Shown: one piece after another, positions 1 through 6,315 of the stretch
Layout of the letters: every line of letters starts with the position of its first letter
Position numbering within the stretch: position 1 is the stretch's first letter
Assembly: GCA_900765125.1 (NCBI GenBank)
Contig: CAAFQL010000344.1
Coordinates: 1 to 14,022, forward strand
Source: Oscillospiraceae bacterium
Lineage (GTDB): Bacteria; Bacillota; Clostridia; Oscillospirales; Ruminococcaceae
Direction of reading: 5' to 3'
DNA length: 14,022 bases
Made by a program: the position numbers and the translations under genes
Notes under the pieces: generated by a model
Databases searched by the model: none
What the model was told of the DNA's origin: nothing
Seen by the model: the letters and a program-made list of their open reading frames with translations, nothing else

Positions 1-541
1 CCCCGCCGATAGCCAGACCATAAGCCAGAGCCATATCCTTAGCCTTGCCGGTAGCATCCTGAGCAACAGCCACCAGACAAGGAACACCCTTACCAGCCTG
101 ATATTCACTTCTTACAGTGTGACCAGGTCCCTTAGGAGCGATCATTGTAACGTCAACATCAGCAGGAGCAACGATCTGACCGAAGTGGATAGCGAAGCCG
201 TGAGCGAACATCAGCATATTGCCGGCTTCAAGATTAGGAGCTATATCCTTCTTGTACATAGCAGCCTGCTTTTCATCATTGATAAGGATCATAATAATGT
301 CGGCCTGCTTAGCAGCTTCAGCAGCAGTATAAACTTCAAATCCCTGCTTAACAGCTTTGTCCCATGACTTGCTGCCTTCATACAGACCAATGATAACACG
401 ACCCTTGTCACCCAGAGATTCCTTAGCATTGAGTGCATGAGCATGCCCCTGGCTGCCGTAGCCAATTACAGCGATTGTTTTACCATAAAGCAGAGAAAGA
501 TCGCAATCTTCCTGATAAAAAACTTTAGCCATATTTTCCAT
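1..541 (-). CDS. ilvC: Ketol-acid reductoisomerase, N-terminal 180 residues (3' end outside window)
   Basis: Converts 2-acetolactate or 2-aceto-2-hydroxybutyrate to the dihydroxy acid with NADPH and Mg2+, the second common step of valine, isoleucine and leucine synthesis. The reverse-strand translation shows the Rossmann motif VIGYGSQGHAHALN (residues 25-38), the HGFAIHFGQI segment with the conserved His (H114) and APKGPGHTVRSEY with the catalytic-type Lys (K137). This is a class I enzyme. Only the cofactor domain is in the window; the knotted C-terminal domain lies beyond base 1. The start at 541 was chosen because AAAGGAG sits 9 bases upstream; a second Met codon at 532 is too far from it. 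It is the third gene of ilvB-ilvN-ilvC, 52 bases after ilvN. In the cofactor loop the usual LREGS-type Arg is Tyr (LYEGSKSW, Y54). The family call is secure. Confidence 0.96.
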   Translation of the reverse strand, partial: MENMAKVFYQEDCDLSLLYGKTIAVIGYGSQGHAHALNAKESLGDKGRVIIGLYEGSKSWDKAVKQGFEVYTAAEAAKQADIIMILINDEKQAAMYKKDIAPNLEAGNMLMFAHGFAIHFGQIVAPADVDVTMIAPKGPGHTVRSEYQAGKGVPCLVAVAQDATGKAKDMALAYGLAIGG

Positions 542-593
542 AGTGAAAGACTCCTTTGATATGAATTAAATATATTTTATTATGGACGGAATA

Positions 594-1088
594 TTAGTCT
601 TTGAGACAATTTCCGCCTCTTTCAAGAGCAACCAGACCTGTGCGGCACATTTCAAGAATGCCATAGGGAGCCAGAAGCTCAATAAAAGCGTTGATCTTAG
701 ATGAAGCACCTTGAATTTCAATGACAAGTGCATCCTGTGCAAAGTCAATGATCTTAGCACGGAAAACATCTGTTACCGACAAAATATCCTGACGCTGTTC
801 GGGAGTATGCTTTATCTTTATGAGTAAAAGTTCACGTGCGACGGTTGCATCACGCTGCATGACCTGTACCTTTGAAACGTCGTACATTTTTTCAAGTTGC
901 TTTACTATCTGATCGCATATAGCCTTATTGCCACGGAGAGTTATAGTAATTCTTGAAAACTCAGGTGATTCAGTCTCACCTACTGTAAGAGTATCAATAT
1001 TAAAACCACGGCGTGTGAACATACTGGAAACACGTGTCAGCACACCTGAACGGTTTGCAACGAGAATAGAAATAATAAATTGTTCCAT
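594..1088 (-). CDS. ilvN: Acetolactate synthase small (regulatory) subunit
   Basis: Regulatory partner of IlvB that raises its activity and normally confers valine feedback inhibition. The 164-residue product has the usual length of the family. An ACT domain spans about residues 1-76, with the effector-loop signature NRSGVLTRVS (N12 and G15 correspond to the valine-contacting Asn and Gly known in E. coli IlvH) followed by RRGFNIDTLTVGETE. A C-terminal small-subunit domain covers about 80-160. I chose the Met at 1088 because AGAGGTG lies about 8 bases upstream. An upstream in-frame ATG at 1115 would overlap the end of ilvB and has no ribosome binding site. The gap to ilvB is 13 bases, so the two subunits are almost certainly co-translated. 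The symbol ilvH would be equally acceptable. Confidence 0.95.
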   Translation of the reverse strand: MEQFIISILVANRSGVLTRVSSMFTRRGFNIDTLTVGETESPEFSRITITLRGNKAICDQIVKQLEKMYDVSKVQVMQRDATVARELLLIKIKHTPEQRQDILSVTDVFRAKIIDFAQDALVIEIQGASSKINAFIELLAPYGILEMCRTGLVALERGGNCLKD

Positions 1089-1101
1089 ATAGTTCACCTC
1101 T

Positions 1102-2850
1102 TTAATTATTTGCATTAGGATCTACGATGATGTCATCAATAGAACCGCCGGGTGGAAGCATAGGAAGTACGAATGCGTCGCAGTCAATAGTGCAGTCTAC
1201 AAGTACAGGACCCTCTGCTTCAAATGCTTTTTTAAGAACTGCTTTAAGCTCATCAAGAGTACCAATGCAGTTATCCATATTTGAACAGTTTTCGCAATCC
1301 TTAGGGCACGTAACGCCGGGCATATTTCCAACACGATAAGCCGGCATACCGAAAGCTTCTGCCAGTTTTACAAAATCTGTTTTTCTCTGGAGTGTTGTAT
1401 TTGAATAGTGCTTATCAAAGAAAAGAGTCTGCCACTGACGAACCATACCCAATACGCCATTATTCATTACGAATACAACAACGGGAACGTTGTTTGTAAC
1501 AGCAGTAGCAAGCTCATTGAGATTCATGCCGAAGCTGCCGTCACCTGTGATAAGTACCGTTTTCTTACCTGTAGCGGTAGCAGCACCAATAGCAGCACCA
1601 AGACCGAATCCCATTGTACCCAAGCCGCCGCTTGAAATGAATGTACGGGGAGTCTTGAAACCAAAACGCTGTGCAGCCCACATCTGGTGCTGACCTACGT
1701 CTGTAGCTACTATAATGTCATCGCCTGCATTTTTAGCAGCTTCTTCAATAGCATCAATAGCTGTAAACGGTGTGATCTCATTGCCTTGACGCTCAAGCTC
1801 TTCTGTATAAGCTTTAAGTTCTGCTACACGTGCCATCCATTCAGGATGTTCCTGCTTTTCACAATTTTTACAAAGCGCAGCAATTATCTTCTTCATAGAA
1901 CCTGTAAGACCAAGGTGAGCCTTTATGTTTTTATTAAGTTCAGAAGCGTCAATATCAATATGTATTATCTTAGCATTTCTTGCATACTTAGAAACATTAC
2001 CTGTACCTCTGTCGCTGAAACGACAGCCTGCTGTGATAATAAGATCCGCCTCGTTCTGTGCGATGGATGAAGCATAATGACCGTGCATACCTTCCATGCC
2101 AAGCCATCTTGGATTAGCTGTAGGAACAGCAGAGAGTCCCATCATAGTGCAGCCGATAGGTGCATCAATAGTGTCAGCAAGTGCAGCAATTTCTTCACCT
2201 GCATTATCAGTAATTGCACCGCCGCCAATGTATATATAAGGCTTTTTGGATTCTTTAATAAGCTTTACAGCTTCTGCAATTGAATCCACGCAGATTTCAG
2301 GAACAGCTTCTTTTTCAACTACAGGAGCTGCTTCATATTCATAAACAGCCTGCTGTACATCTTTTGGAATATCAACAAGAACAGGACCCGGTCTGCCGGA
2401 CTTTGCAATACGGAATGCCTCACGGATAGTTGGGGCGAGATTCTCGATAGACTTTACAAAGAAATTATGTTTTGTGATAGGCATTGTAACACCGGTGATA
2501 TCGACTTCTTGGAAGCTGTCTCTTCCGATGAGAGAATTTGGAACATTGCCTGTAATAGCAACCAACGGAACTGAATCAAGGTAAGCTGTTGCAATACCTG
2601 TTACGAGGTTTGTAGCACCAGGGCCTGAGGTTGCAATAACAACACCTACTTCACCTGTTGCACGTGCAAAGCCGTCAGCGGCGTGGGATGCCCCCTGTTC
2701 ATGAGCTGTAATAATATGATGAATACGATCCTGTGCCATATAAAGTGCATCATAAATATCAATAACCTGACCGCCCGGATAGCCAAATACAGTTTTGGCA
2801 CCTTGTTCGATCAGAGTTTCGATAATGATTTGTGCTCCTTTTAATTTCAT
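1102..2850 (-). CDS. ilvB: Acetolactate synthase large (catalytic) subunit with a four-Cys insertion
   Basis: Thiamine-diphosphate enzyme that condenses two pyruvates to 2-acetolactate, or pyruvate with 2-oxobutyrate. At 582 residues it has normal length. Visible are the N-terminal TPP-binding domain with catalytic Glu (E51 in TAHEQGASHAADGFARATG), the central FAD/DHS-like domain (about 190-330) and the C-terminal TPP domain with the GDG(436-438)...NN(463-464) metal and diphosphate motif. The C-terminus LPMLPPGGSIDDII is typical. Oddity: between AYRVGNM and TLDELKAVL there is an extra segment of about 18 residues holding C515, C519, C522 and C528 (CX3CX2CX5C), which I do not know from standard acetolactate synthases. 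The start has AAGGGTG about 8 bases upstream. First gene of ilvBNC, divergent from leuA. Confidence 0.97.
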   Translation of the reverse strand: MKLKGAQIIIETLIEQGAKTVFGYPGGQVIDIYDALYMAQDRIHHIITAHEQGASHAADGFARATGEVGVVIATSGPGATNLVTGIATAYLDSVPLVAITGNVPNSLIGRDSFQEVDITGVTMPITKHNFFVKSIENLAPTIREAFRIAKSGRPGPVLVDIPKDVQQAVYEYEAAPVVEKEAVPEICVDSIAEAVKLIKESKKPYIYIGGGAITDNAGEEIAALADTIDAPIGCTMMGLSAVPTANPRWLGMEGMHGHYASSIAQNEADLIITAGCRFSDRGTGNVSKYARNAKIIHIDIDASELNKNIKAHLGLTGSMKKIIAALCKNCEKQEHPEWMARVAELKAYTEELERQGNEITPFTAIDAIEEAAKNAGDDIIVATDVGQHQMWAAQRFGFKTPRTFISSGGLGTMGFGLGAAIGAATATGKKTVLITGDGSFGMNLNELATAVTNNVPVVVFVMNNGVLGMVRQWQTLFFDKHYSNTTLQRKTDFVKLAEAFGMPAYRVGNMPGVTCPKDCENCSNMDNCIGTLDELKAVLKKAFEAEGPVLVDCTIDCDAFVLPMLPPGGSIDDIIVDPNANN

Positions 2851-2940
2851 TATGTTTCACCCTTGTATATAAAAAAATTATGGATATACAGTCGTACTGA
2901 ACTTAATATATCAGCTTGTCTGTAAAAATATCTAATTATT

Positions 2941-2969
2941 AGTATAACACTTTGCAGTGTTAATTGCAA
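2941..2969 (-). promoter_or_regulatory. ilvBNC promoter with palindromic operator in the spacer
   Basis: On the minus strand TTGCAA (2969-2964) and TATACT (2946-2941) are separated by exactly 17 bases, a good sigma-A promoter. The expected transcript begins near 2934. The spacer is almost filled by a perfect inverted repeat at 2945-2962, TAACACT-ttgc-AGTGTTA on the plus strand. It overlaps the -10 box edge and lies where a bound protein would block RNA polymerase. That it is a repressor site is inferred from position and symmetry only; the cognate regulator is unknown. Confidence 0.72.
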
Positions 2970-3079
2970 GGCACATCACTGCGTTTTTACGTTTTCATAA
3001 CCTGATAAGCATATAAAATTCACATTTATGGCAGATATTTCTTATAAATAAAAAAAGTGAAAAAAAGAACGGAAAGGGC

Positions 3080-3108
3080 TTGACAAAATTGAAAAAATAA
3101 TATAGAAT
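3080..3108 (+). promoter_or_regulatory. leuA promoter
   Basis: TTGACA at 3080-3085 and TAGAAT at 3103-3108 are spaced by 17 bases. The predicted start near 3115 lies about 30 bases before stem I of the T-box leader, which fits a constitutive sigma-A promoter whose output is controlled by tRNA-dependent antitermination. Confidence 0.85.
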
Positions 3109-3140
3109 AATAAAAAGAACTAAATTCAAAATATTTAAAC

Positions 3141-3422
3141 TATGGCGATGAAGGGAAAAAAGATGCTTCTGATCGGTTCAGAGAACTGTCGTTAGGTGAG
3201 AGACAGTGCGAAAGAAGCAGGATAACTCCTCCCTGAGCTTCAAGGCTGAATTATTTATTATTATAGTAGGCTTTGACGGGTTTCTCCCGTTATAGAGAAA
3301 CACATTGTAAGATGTGATAGAGTGGATGAATTCTCGTCAAGAAGAGTGGTACCACGGAGAATAAAAATCTTCGTCTCTTTTATGCTAAGGCTATAAGTGC
3401 AGCATAGAAGAGGCTTTTTTTA
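3141..3422 (+). promoter_or_regulatory. T-box riboswitch, leucine type, controlling leuA
   Basis: Binds uncharged tRNA and lets transcription continue into leuA. Stem I is closed by AGGGA (3151-3155 region) with TCCCT (3230-3234), flanked by a GATGA / CTGAGC kink-turn-like GA motif. The upper helix pairs TGCTTCT with AGAAGCA, and CTGTC pairs with GACAG around the distal loop. The specifier side of the internal loop reads GATAACTCC, giving CTC (3226-3228), a Leu codon, in agreement with the downstream gene. Stem III is ACGGG-tttct-CCCGT (3276-3290). The T-box element AGAGTGGTACCACGGAGA lies at 3343-3360. Its bulge TGGT (3347-3350) matches a tRNA 3' end with discriminator A, as in tRNA-Leu. The antiterminator pairs AGAG with CTCT and ACGGAGA with TCTTCGT (3370-3376), excluding the terminator. 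Confidence 0.94.
3373..3421 (+). terminator. T-box intrinsic terminator upstream of leuA
   Basis: A 14-bp stem pairs 3373-3386 with 3401-3414 around a 14-base loop and is followed by seven T residues. Two positions are G-T wobbles; the rest are Watson-Crick. Its 5' arm contains the CTCTT bases that the antiterminator uses, so the two structures are mutually exclusive. Confidence 0.92.
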
Positions 3423-3467
3423 TCGCTAAATACAATGAACATAGTTTTAATGAAAGGAATGTTGGAT

Positions 3468-5138
3468 ATGAAAAATATAAGTAAGTACACAAGACAATTT
3501 TTCCCTGTGAAAAATCCGCCGATGCGCTGGGCAAGCAAGAATTATGTTGAAAAAGCTCCTGTATGGTGCAGCGTTGATTTGAGAGACGGTAATCAAGCTC
3601 TTATCACACCGATGAGTTTAGAAGAAAAGCTGGAATTTTTCAAGGTTCTGGTAAAGATAGGATTTAAGGAAATTGAAATAGGTTTTCCTGCTGCTTCCGA
3701 TACTGAGTATGATTTTTGCCGTACCTTGATAGAACAGGATCTTATTCCTGATGATGTTACTATACAGGTTTTGACACAGGCAAGAGAACATATCATTGCA
3801 AAGACATTTGAGGCTCTGAAAGGTGCTAAACACGCTATTGTTCACCTTTATAATTCCACATCTCTGGCACAGAGAGAACAGGTTTTCAAAAAGAGCAAGG
3901 AAGAAATCATTGCTATTGCGGAATCAGGTGCTAAGATGTGTAAGGAATATCGTGAAAAGACTGAGGGTCATTTTACATTTGAATATTCGCCTGAAAGCTT
4001 TACAGGTACTGAGCCTGAATTTGCTCTGGAAATCTGCAATCGTGTTATTGATATATGGAATCCTACTGAGAATGATAAGGTTATTATAAATCTGCCTGTA
4101 ACGGTTTCTCATTCAATGCCTCACGTTTATGCAAATCAGGTCGAATATATGAATGATAATCTGAATAACCGAGAAAATGTTATAATCTCACTTCACCCTC
4201 ATAACGACAGAGGCTGTGCTGTTGCTGATAGTGAAATGGGACTGCTGGCAGGCGGCGACAGAATCGAGGGTACACTCTTTGGAAACGGAGAGCGCACAGG
4301 TAATGTTGATATTATCACACTGGCACTTAATATGTATTCACAGGGCGTAGATCCTGAGCTTGACTTCTCCAACCTGCCTGAGATCACAAAGGTTTATGAG
4401 CGTGTTACACGTATGCACGTTTACGAGCGTTCTCCTTATAGTGGTCAGCTTGTATTTGCAGCGTTCAGCGGTTCGCATCAGGACGCTATTGCAAAGGGTA
4501 TGAAGTGGCGTGAAACTGAAGAGAGAGAGCACTGGACAGTACCATATCTTCCTATTGACCCGACAGACTTAGGCAGGGAATATGAAGCAGATGTTATTCG
4601 TATCAACAGCCAGTCTGGTAAGGGCGGTATCGGCTATCTCATGGAAACAAAATACGGCTATAATATTCCGGCAAAGATGAGAGAGTCATTCGGTTATCTG
4701 GTAAAAGGTGTTTCTGACAGAGCTCATAAGGAACTCCAGCCGGAAGAAGTACTGGATATATTCAATAAGACGTATGTAAACATCGAAACACCTATTATTG
4801 TTCCTGAAATACATTATGCGCAGAAAGATGGCGGTATAATAGAAGCATTTGTAACATTTTGCAATAATGGTAAGACAGAAGTTATTACAGGTACAGGTAA
4901 TGGCAGACTTAATGCTGTTCACAATGCAATAAAGAATCATCTGGGAATAGAGTTTGTTCTTACCACATATACAGAACACGCTCTGGAAATATGTTCTTCC
5001 GCAAGTGCTGTATCTTATGTAGGCATTGAGCGTGATGGCAAGACCTATTGGGGTGTAGGTATTCACTCTGACATTGCGACATCTTCTATCAAGGCACTTA
5101 TTGGTGCACTGAATCGTATGATGAACGAGATCGCATAA
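3468..5138 (+). CDS. leuA: 2-isopropylmalate synthase, long (LeuA2) form
   Basis: Condenses acetyl-CoA with 2-oxoisovalerate to 2-isopropylmalate, the committed step of leucine synthesis. The 556-residue protein matches the long class (as in Mycobacterium). The N-terminal PPMRWASKNYVEKAPVW leads into a TIM barrel with CSVDLRDGNQAL (R39, D40) and the metal pair H243/H245 in SLHPHNDRG, then LFGNGERTGNVD. A linker precedes the C-terminal LeuA allosteric dimer domain (about 440-556), which in relatives binds leucine for feedback inhibition. The Met at 3468 was chosen because AAAGGA lies 9 bases upstream; in-frame ATGs at 3435, 3450 and 3459 are less well placed. It is alone in its transcript, controlled by the Leu T-box and closed by a terminator at 5161. 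Double control, by tRNA and by allostery, is likely. Confidence 0.97.
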   Translation: MKNISKYTRQFFPVKNPPMRWASKNYVEKAPVWCSVDLRDGNQALITPMSLEEKLEFFKVLVKIGFKEIEIGFPAASDTEYDFCRTLIEQDLIPDDVTIQVLTQAREHIIAKTFEALKGAKHAIVHLYNSTSLAQREQVFKKSKEEIIAIAESGAKMCKEYREKTEGHFTFEYSPESFTGTEPEFALEICNRVIDIWNPTENDKVIINLPVTVSHSMPHVYANQVEYMNDNLNNRENVIISLHPHNDRGCAVADSEMGLLAGGDRIEGTLFGNGERTGNVDIITLALNMYSQGVDPELDFSNLPEITKVYERVTRMHVYERSPYSGQLVFAAFSGSHQDAIAKGMKWRETEEREHWTVPYLPIDPTDLGREYEADVIRINSQSGKGGIGYLMETKYGYNIPAKMRESFGYLVKGVSDRAHKELQPEEVLDIFNKTYVNIETPIIVPEIHYAQKDGGIIEAFVTFCNNGKTEVITGTGNGRLNAVHNAIKNHLGIEFVLTTYTEHALEICSSASAVSYVGIERDGKTYWGVGIHSDIATSSIKALIGALNRMMNEIA

Positions 5139-5160
5139 AACAATAGTATTATAAAATTAT

Positions 5161-5202
5161 AAAGAGACTGTAGTCATTTTAATTTGACCGCAGTCTCTTT
5201 TT
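5161..5202 (+). terminator. Intrinsic terminator of leuA
   Basis: AAAGAGACTG pairs with CAGTCTCTTT, continued inward by GTCA/TGAC after one mismatch, with an 8-base loop. The T-run begins in the descending arm and ends at 5202. It lies 22 bases after the leuA stop. Confidence 0.88.
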
Positions 5203-5240
5203 GTATTTAAAATTCTATCTTGTGAATTTCAAAAAAAGTA

Positions 5241-5269
5241 TTGACAAGTATATCGGGATATGATATACT
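5241..5269 (+). promoter_or_regulatory. padR-DUF2812 promoter
   Basis: TTGACA at 5241-5246 and TATACT at 5264-5269 are spaced by 17 bases, with transcription expected near 5276. The spacer and -10 carry an inverted repeat, GTATATC (5248-5254) with GATATAC (5262-5268), which may be a degenerate operator. Confidence 0.85.
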
Positions 5270-5271
5270 AA

Positions 5272-5319
5272 TTATATCGTTAAACGATATAACGGATAAA
5301 GATATATCGTCTAACGATA
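5272..5319 (+). promoter_or_regulatory. Two palindromic operators, probably for the PadR protein
   Basis: The first is a perfect palindrome with 10-bp arms (TTATATCGTT / AACGATATAA, 5272-5292) around a single central A, covering the expected transcription start. The second (5305-5319, TATCGTC-t-AACGATA) is the same core with one mismatch. Their centres are 30 bp apart, close to three helical turns, so two dimers would bind on one face of the DNA. PadR repressors commonly control their own genes, so autoregulation is the natural reading; binding is inferred. Confidence 0.75.
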
Positions 5320-5341
5320 AATTGTATAAGGAGAATGTTAA

Positions 5342-5650
5342 ATGGCTAATATGGCACTGACAGAAGCGGTATATTATATACTGCTTTCACTGACAAAGCC
5401 TTTGCATGGGTATGGCATAATACAGAATGCAGAGAAACTTTCCGGGGGTCGGGTAAAACTTGCAGCAGGAACACTTTATGGGGCTATCAATGGTCTGATA
5501 GAAAAAGGCTGGATAGAAGCACTTCCTGAGGATAAGTCAAGCCGCAAGAAAGAGTATGTAATAACGCAAACCGGCAGAGAAATGCTTTCTAAAGAGATAG
5601 AAAGACTAAGAGAACTGCTGCGTAATGGTGAAGAGATTTTAGGAGGATAA
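5342..5650 (+). CDS. PadR-family transcriptional regulator (short form)
   Basis: A 102-residue winged-helix regulator. The N-terminal part MALTEAVYYILLSLTKPLHGYGIIQ and the recognition-helix region LAAGTLYGAINGLIEKGWIE, followed by the wing SSRKKEYVITQTGREML, are characteristic of PadR. A short C-terminal helix (about 84-100) would provide dimerisation, as in the small PadR subfamily. AAGGAG lies 8 bases before the ATG at 5342. It is the first gene of an operon with the DUF2812 gene, whose ribosome binding site overlaps its stop codon. The effector and any targets outside its own promoter cannot be read from sequence. Confidence 0.94.
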   Translation: MANMALTEAVYYILLSLTKPLHGYGIIQNAEKLSGGRVKLAAGTLYGAINGLIEKGWIEALPEDKSSRKKEYVITQTGREMLSKEIERLRELLRNGEEILGG

Positions 5651-5654
5651 ATTT

Positions 5655-6194
5655 ATGAGAAAAGTTATTCACAAGTGTTTTTTTGTATGGAATTTTGATA
5701 AAGAGGAGAAATGGCTGTGTGATATGGCTTCAAAGGGTTTTGCACTTGTTGGAGTTGGATTCTGCCGATATGAATTCGAGAATTGTGATCCTGGTGAATA
5801 CGATGTAAGGCTTCAATTATTGAACGATAGACCGAACCATCCTGAAAGTCAGCATTATATTTCTTTTATAGAAGAAACTGGTGCAGAGCATGTTGGTTCA
5901 TATCGCAAATGGGTATATTTCAGAAAAAAGACATCAGATGGGGCATTTGAGCTGTTTTCCGATTTTGAATCAAGAATAAAGCAGCTGAATCGTATCATAC
6001 TTATGATAATATTTCTTGTTGCAGCAAATCTGTACATAGGTGTTTTTAATTTATTATTATTGTTTTTTAATAATAGTGAAGTGAATTCTTTAGGTTTTAT
6101 CAATATGGCTTTAGGATTGATCGGCTCATTTGGAATATGGAGACTTCTTAAAAAACGTAAAAAGCTGAGGAATGATAATAAGATTTTTGAGTAG
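5655..6194 (+). CDS. DUF2812 domain membrane protein
   Basis: A 179-residue protein of unknown function. Residues about 5-105 match DUF2812: WNFDKEEKWLCDMASKGFAL, then VGVGFCRYEFE, FIEETGAEHVGSYRKWVYFRKK and FELFSDFESRIKQL. Two hydrophobic segments (about 113-138 and 147-164) and a basic tail KKRKK indicate anchoring in the membrane with the DUF2812 domain probably in the cytoplasm. The start follows AGGAGG by 8 bases, and that site overlaps the padR stop, so translation is coupled. Genes of this family often stand directly after a PadR regulator, and a shared role in an envelope or signal response is plausible but unproven. No enzyme motif is visible. Confidence 0.88.
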   Translation: MRKVIHKCFFVWNFDKEEKWLCDMASKGFALVGVGFCRYEFENCDPGEYDVRLQLLNDRPNHPESQHYISFIEETGAEHVGSYRKWVYFRKKTSDGAFELFSDFESRIKQLNRIILMIIFLVAANLYIGVFNLLLLFFNNSEVNSLGFINMALGLIGSFGIWRLLKKRKKLRNDNKIFE

Positions 6195-6237
6195 TAAAGT
6201 AAAACTGATTTTATTAGAACTTTTTTAATATATGAAA

Positions 6238-6283
6238 AAATCCGCTCCGATTTATTTAAAACCGGAGCGGATTTGTATTTTTT
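6238..6283. terminator. Bidirectional terminator between convergent genes
   Basis: A perfect 12-bp stem, AAATCCGCTCCG (6238-6249) with CGGAGCGGATTT (6263-6274), has a 13-base loop. On the plus strand it is followed by GTATTTTTT; on the minus strand the base of the stem leads into a run of T. It can serve both the DUF2812 gene (plus) and the pectate lyase gene (minus). Confidence 0.92.
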
Positions 6284-6315
6284 AGATCAATTTATGTTTA
6301 CTCACAGATGACAAA

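Larger units (their letters stand above)
2851..3467. other. Divergent ilvB / leuA intergenic region
   Basis: This 617-base gene-free stretch holds, from left to right, the roughly 85-base leader and promoter of ilvB (minus), about 110 AT-rich bases with nothing recognisable, the leuA promoter (plus) and the leuA T-box leader with its terminator. The ilvB leader contains no ATG, no T-box sequence and no terminator hairpin. No leader-peptide attenuator is therefore apparent on the ilvB side. Confidence 0.85.

Noticed and set aside
1089..1115. Longer IlvN start giving nine more residues
   Set aside because: It would overlap the end of ilvB; the family starts at MEQF, which has AGAGGTG at the right distance.
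1687..2070. Open frame of 127 codons opposite ilvB
   Set aside because: It lies entirely within ilvB on the other strand, has no family resemblance, and its composition is that of an antisense shadow.
2851..2935. Leader-peptide attenuator for ilvBNC
   Set aside because: The leader has no ATG, no run of Leu, Val or Ile codons and no terminator hairpin.
4686..5066. Open frame of 126 codons opposite leuA
   Set aside because: It lies inside the conserved leuA C-terminal domain, has no ribosome binding site and encodes no recognisable protein.
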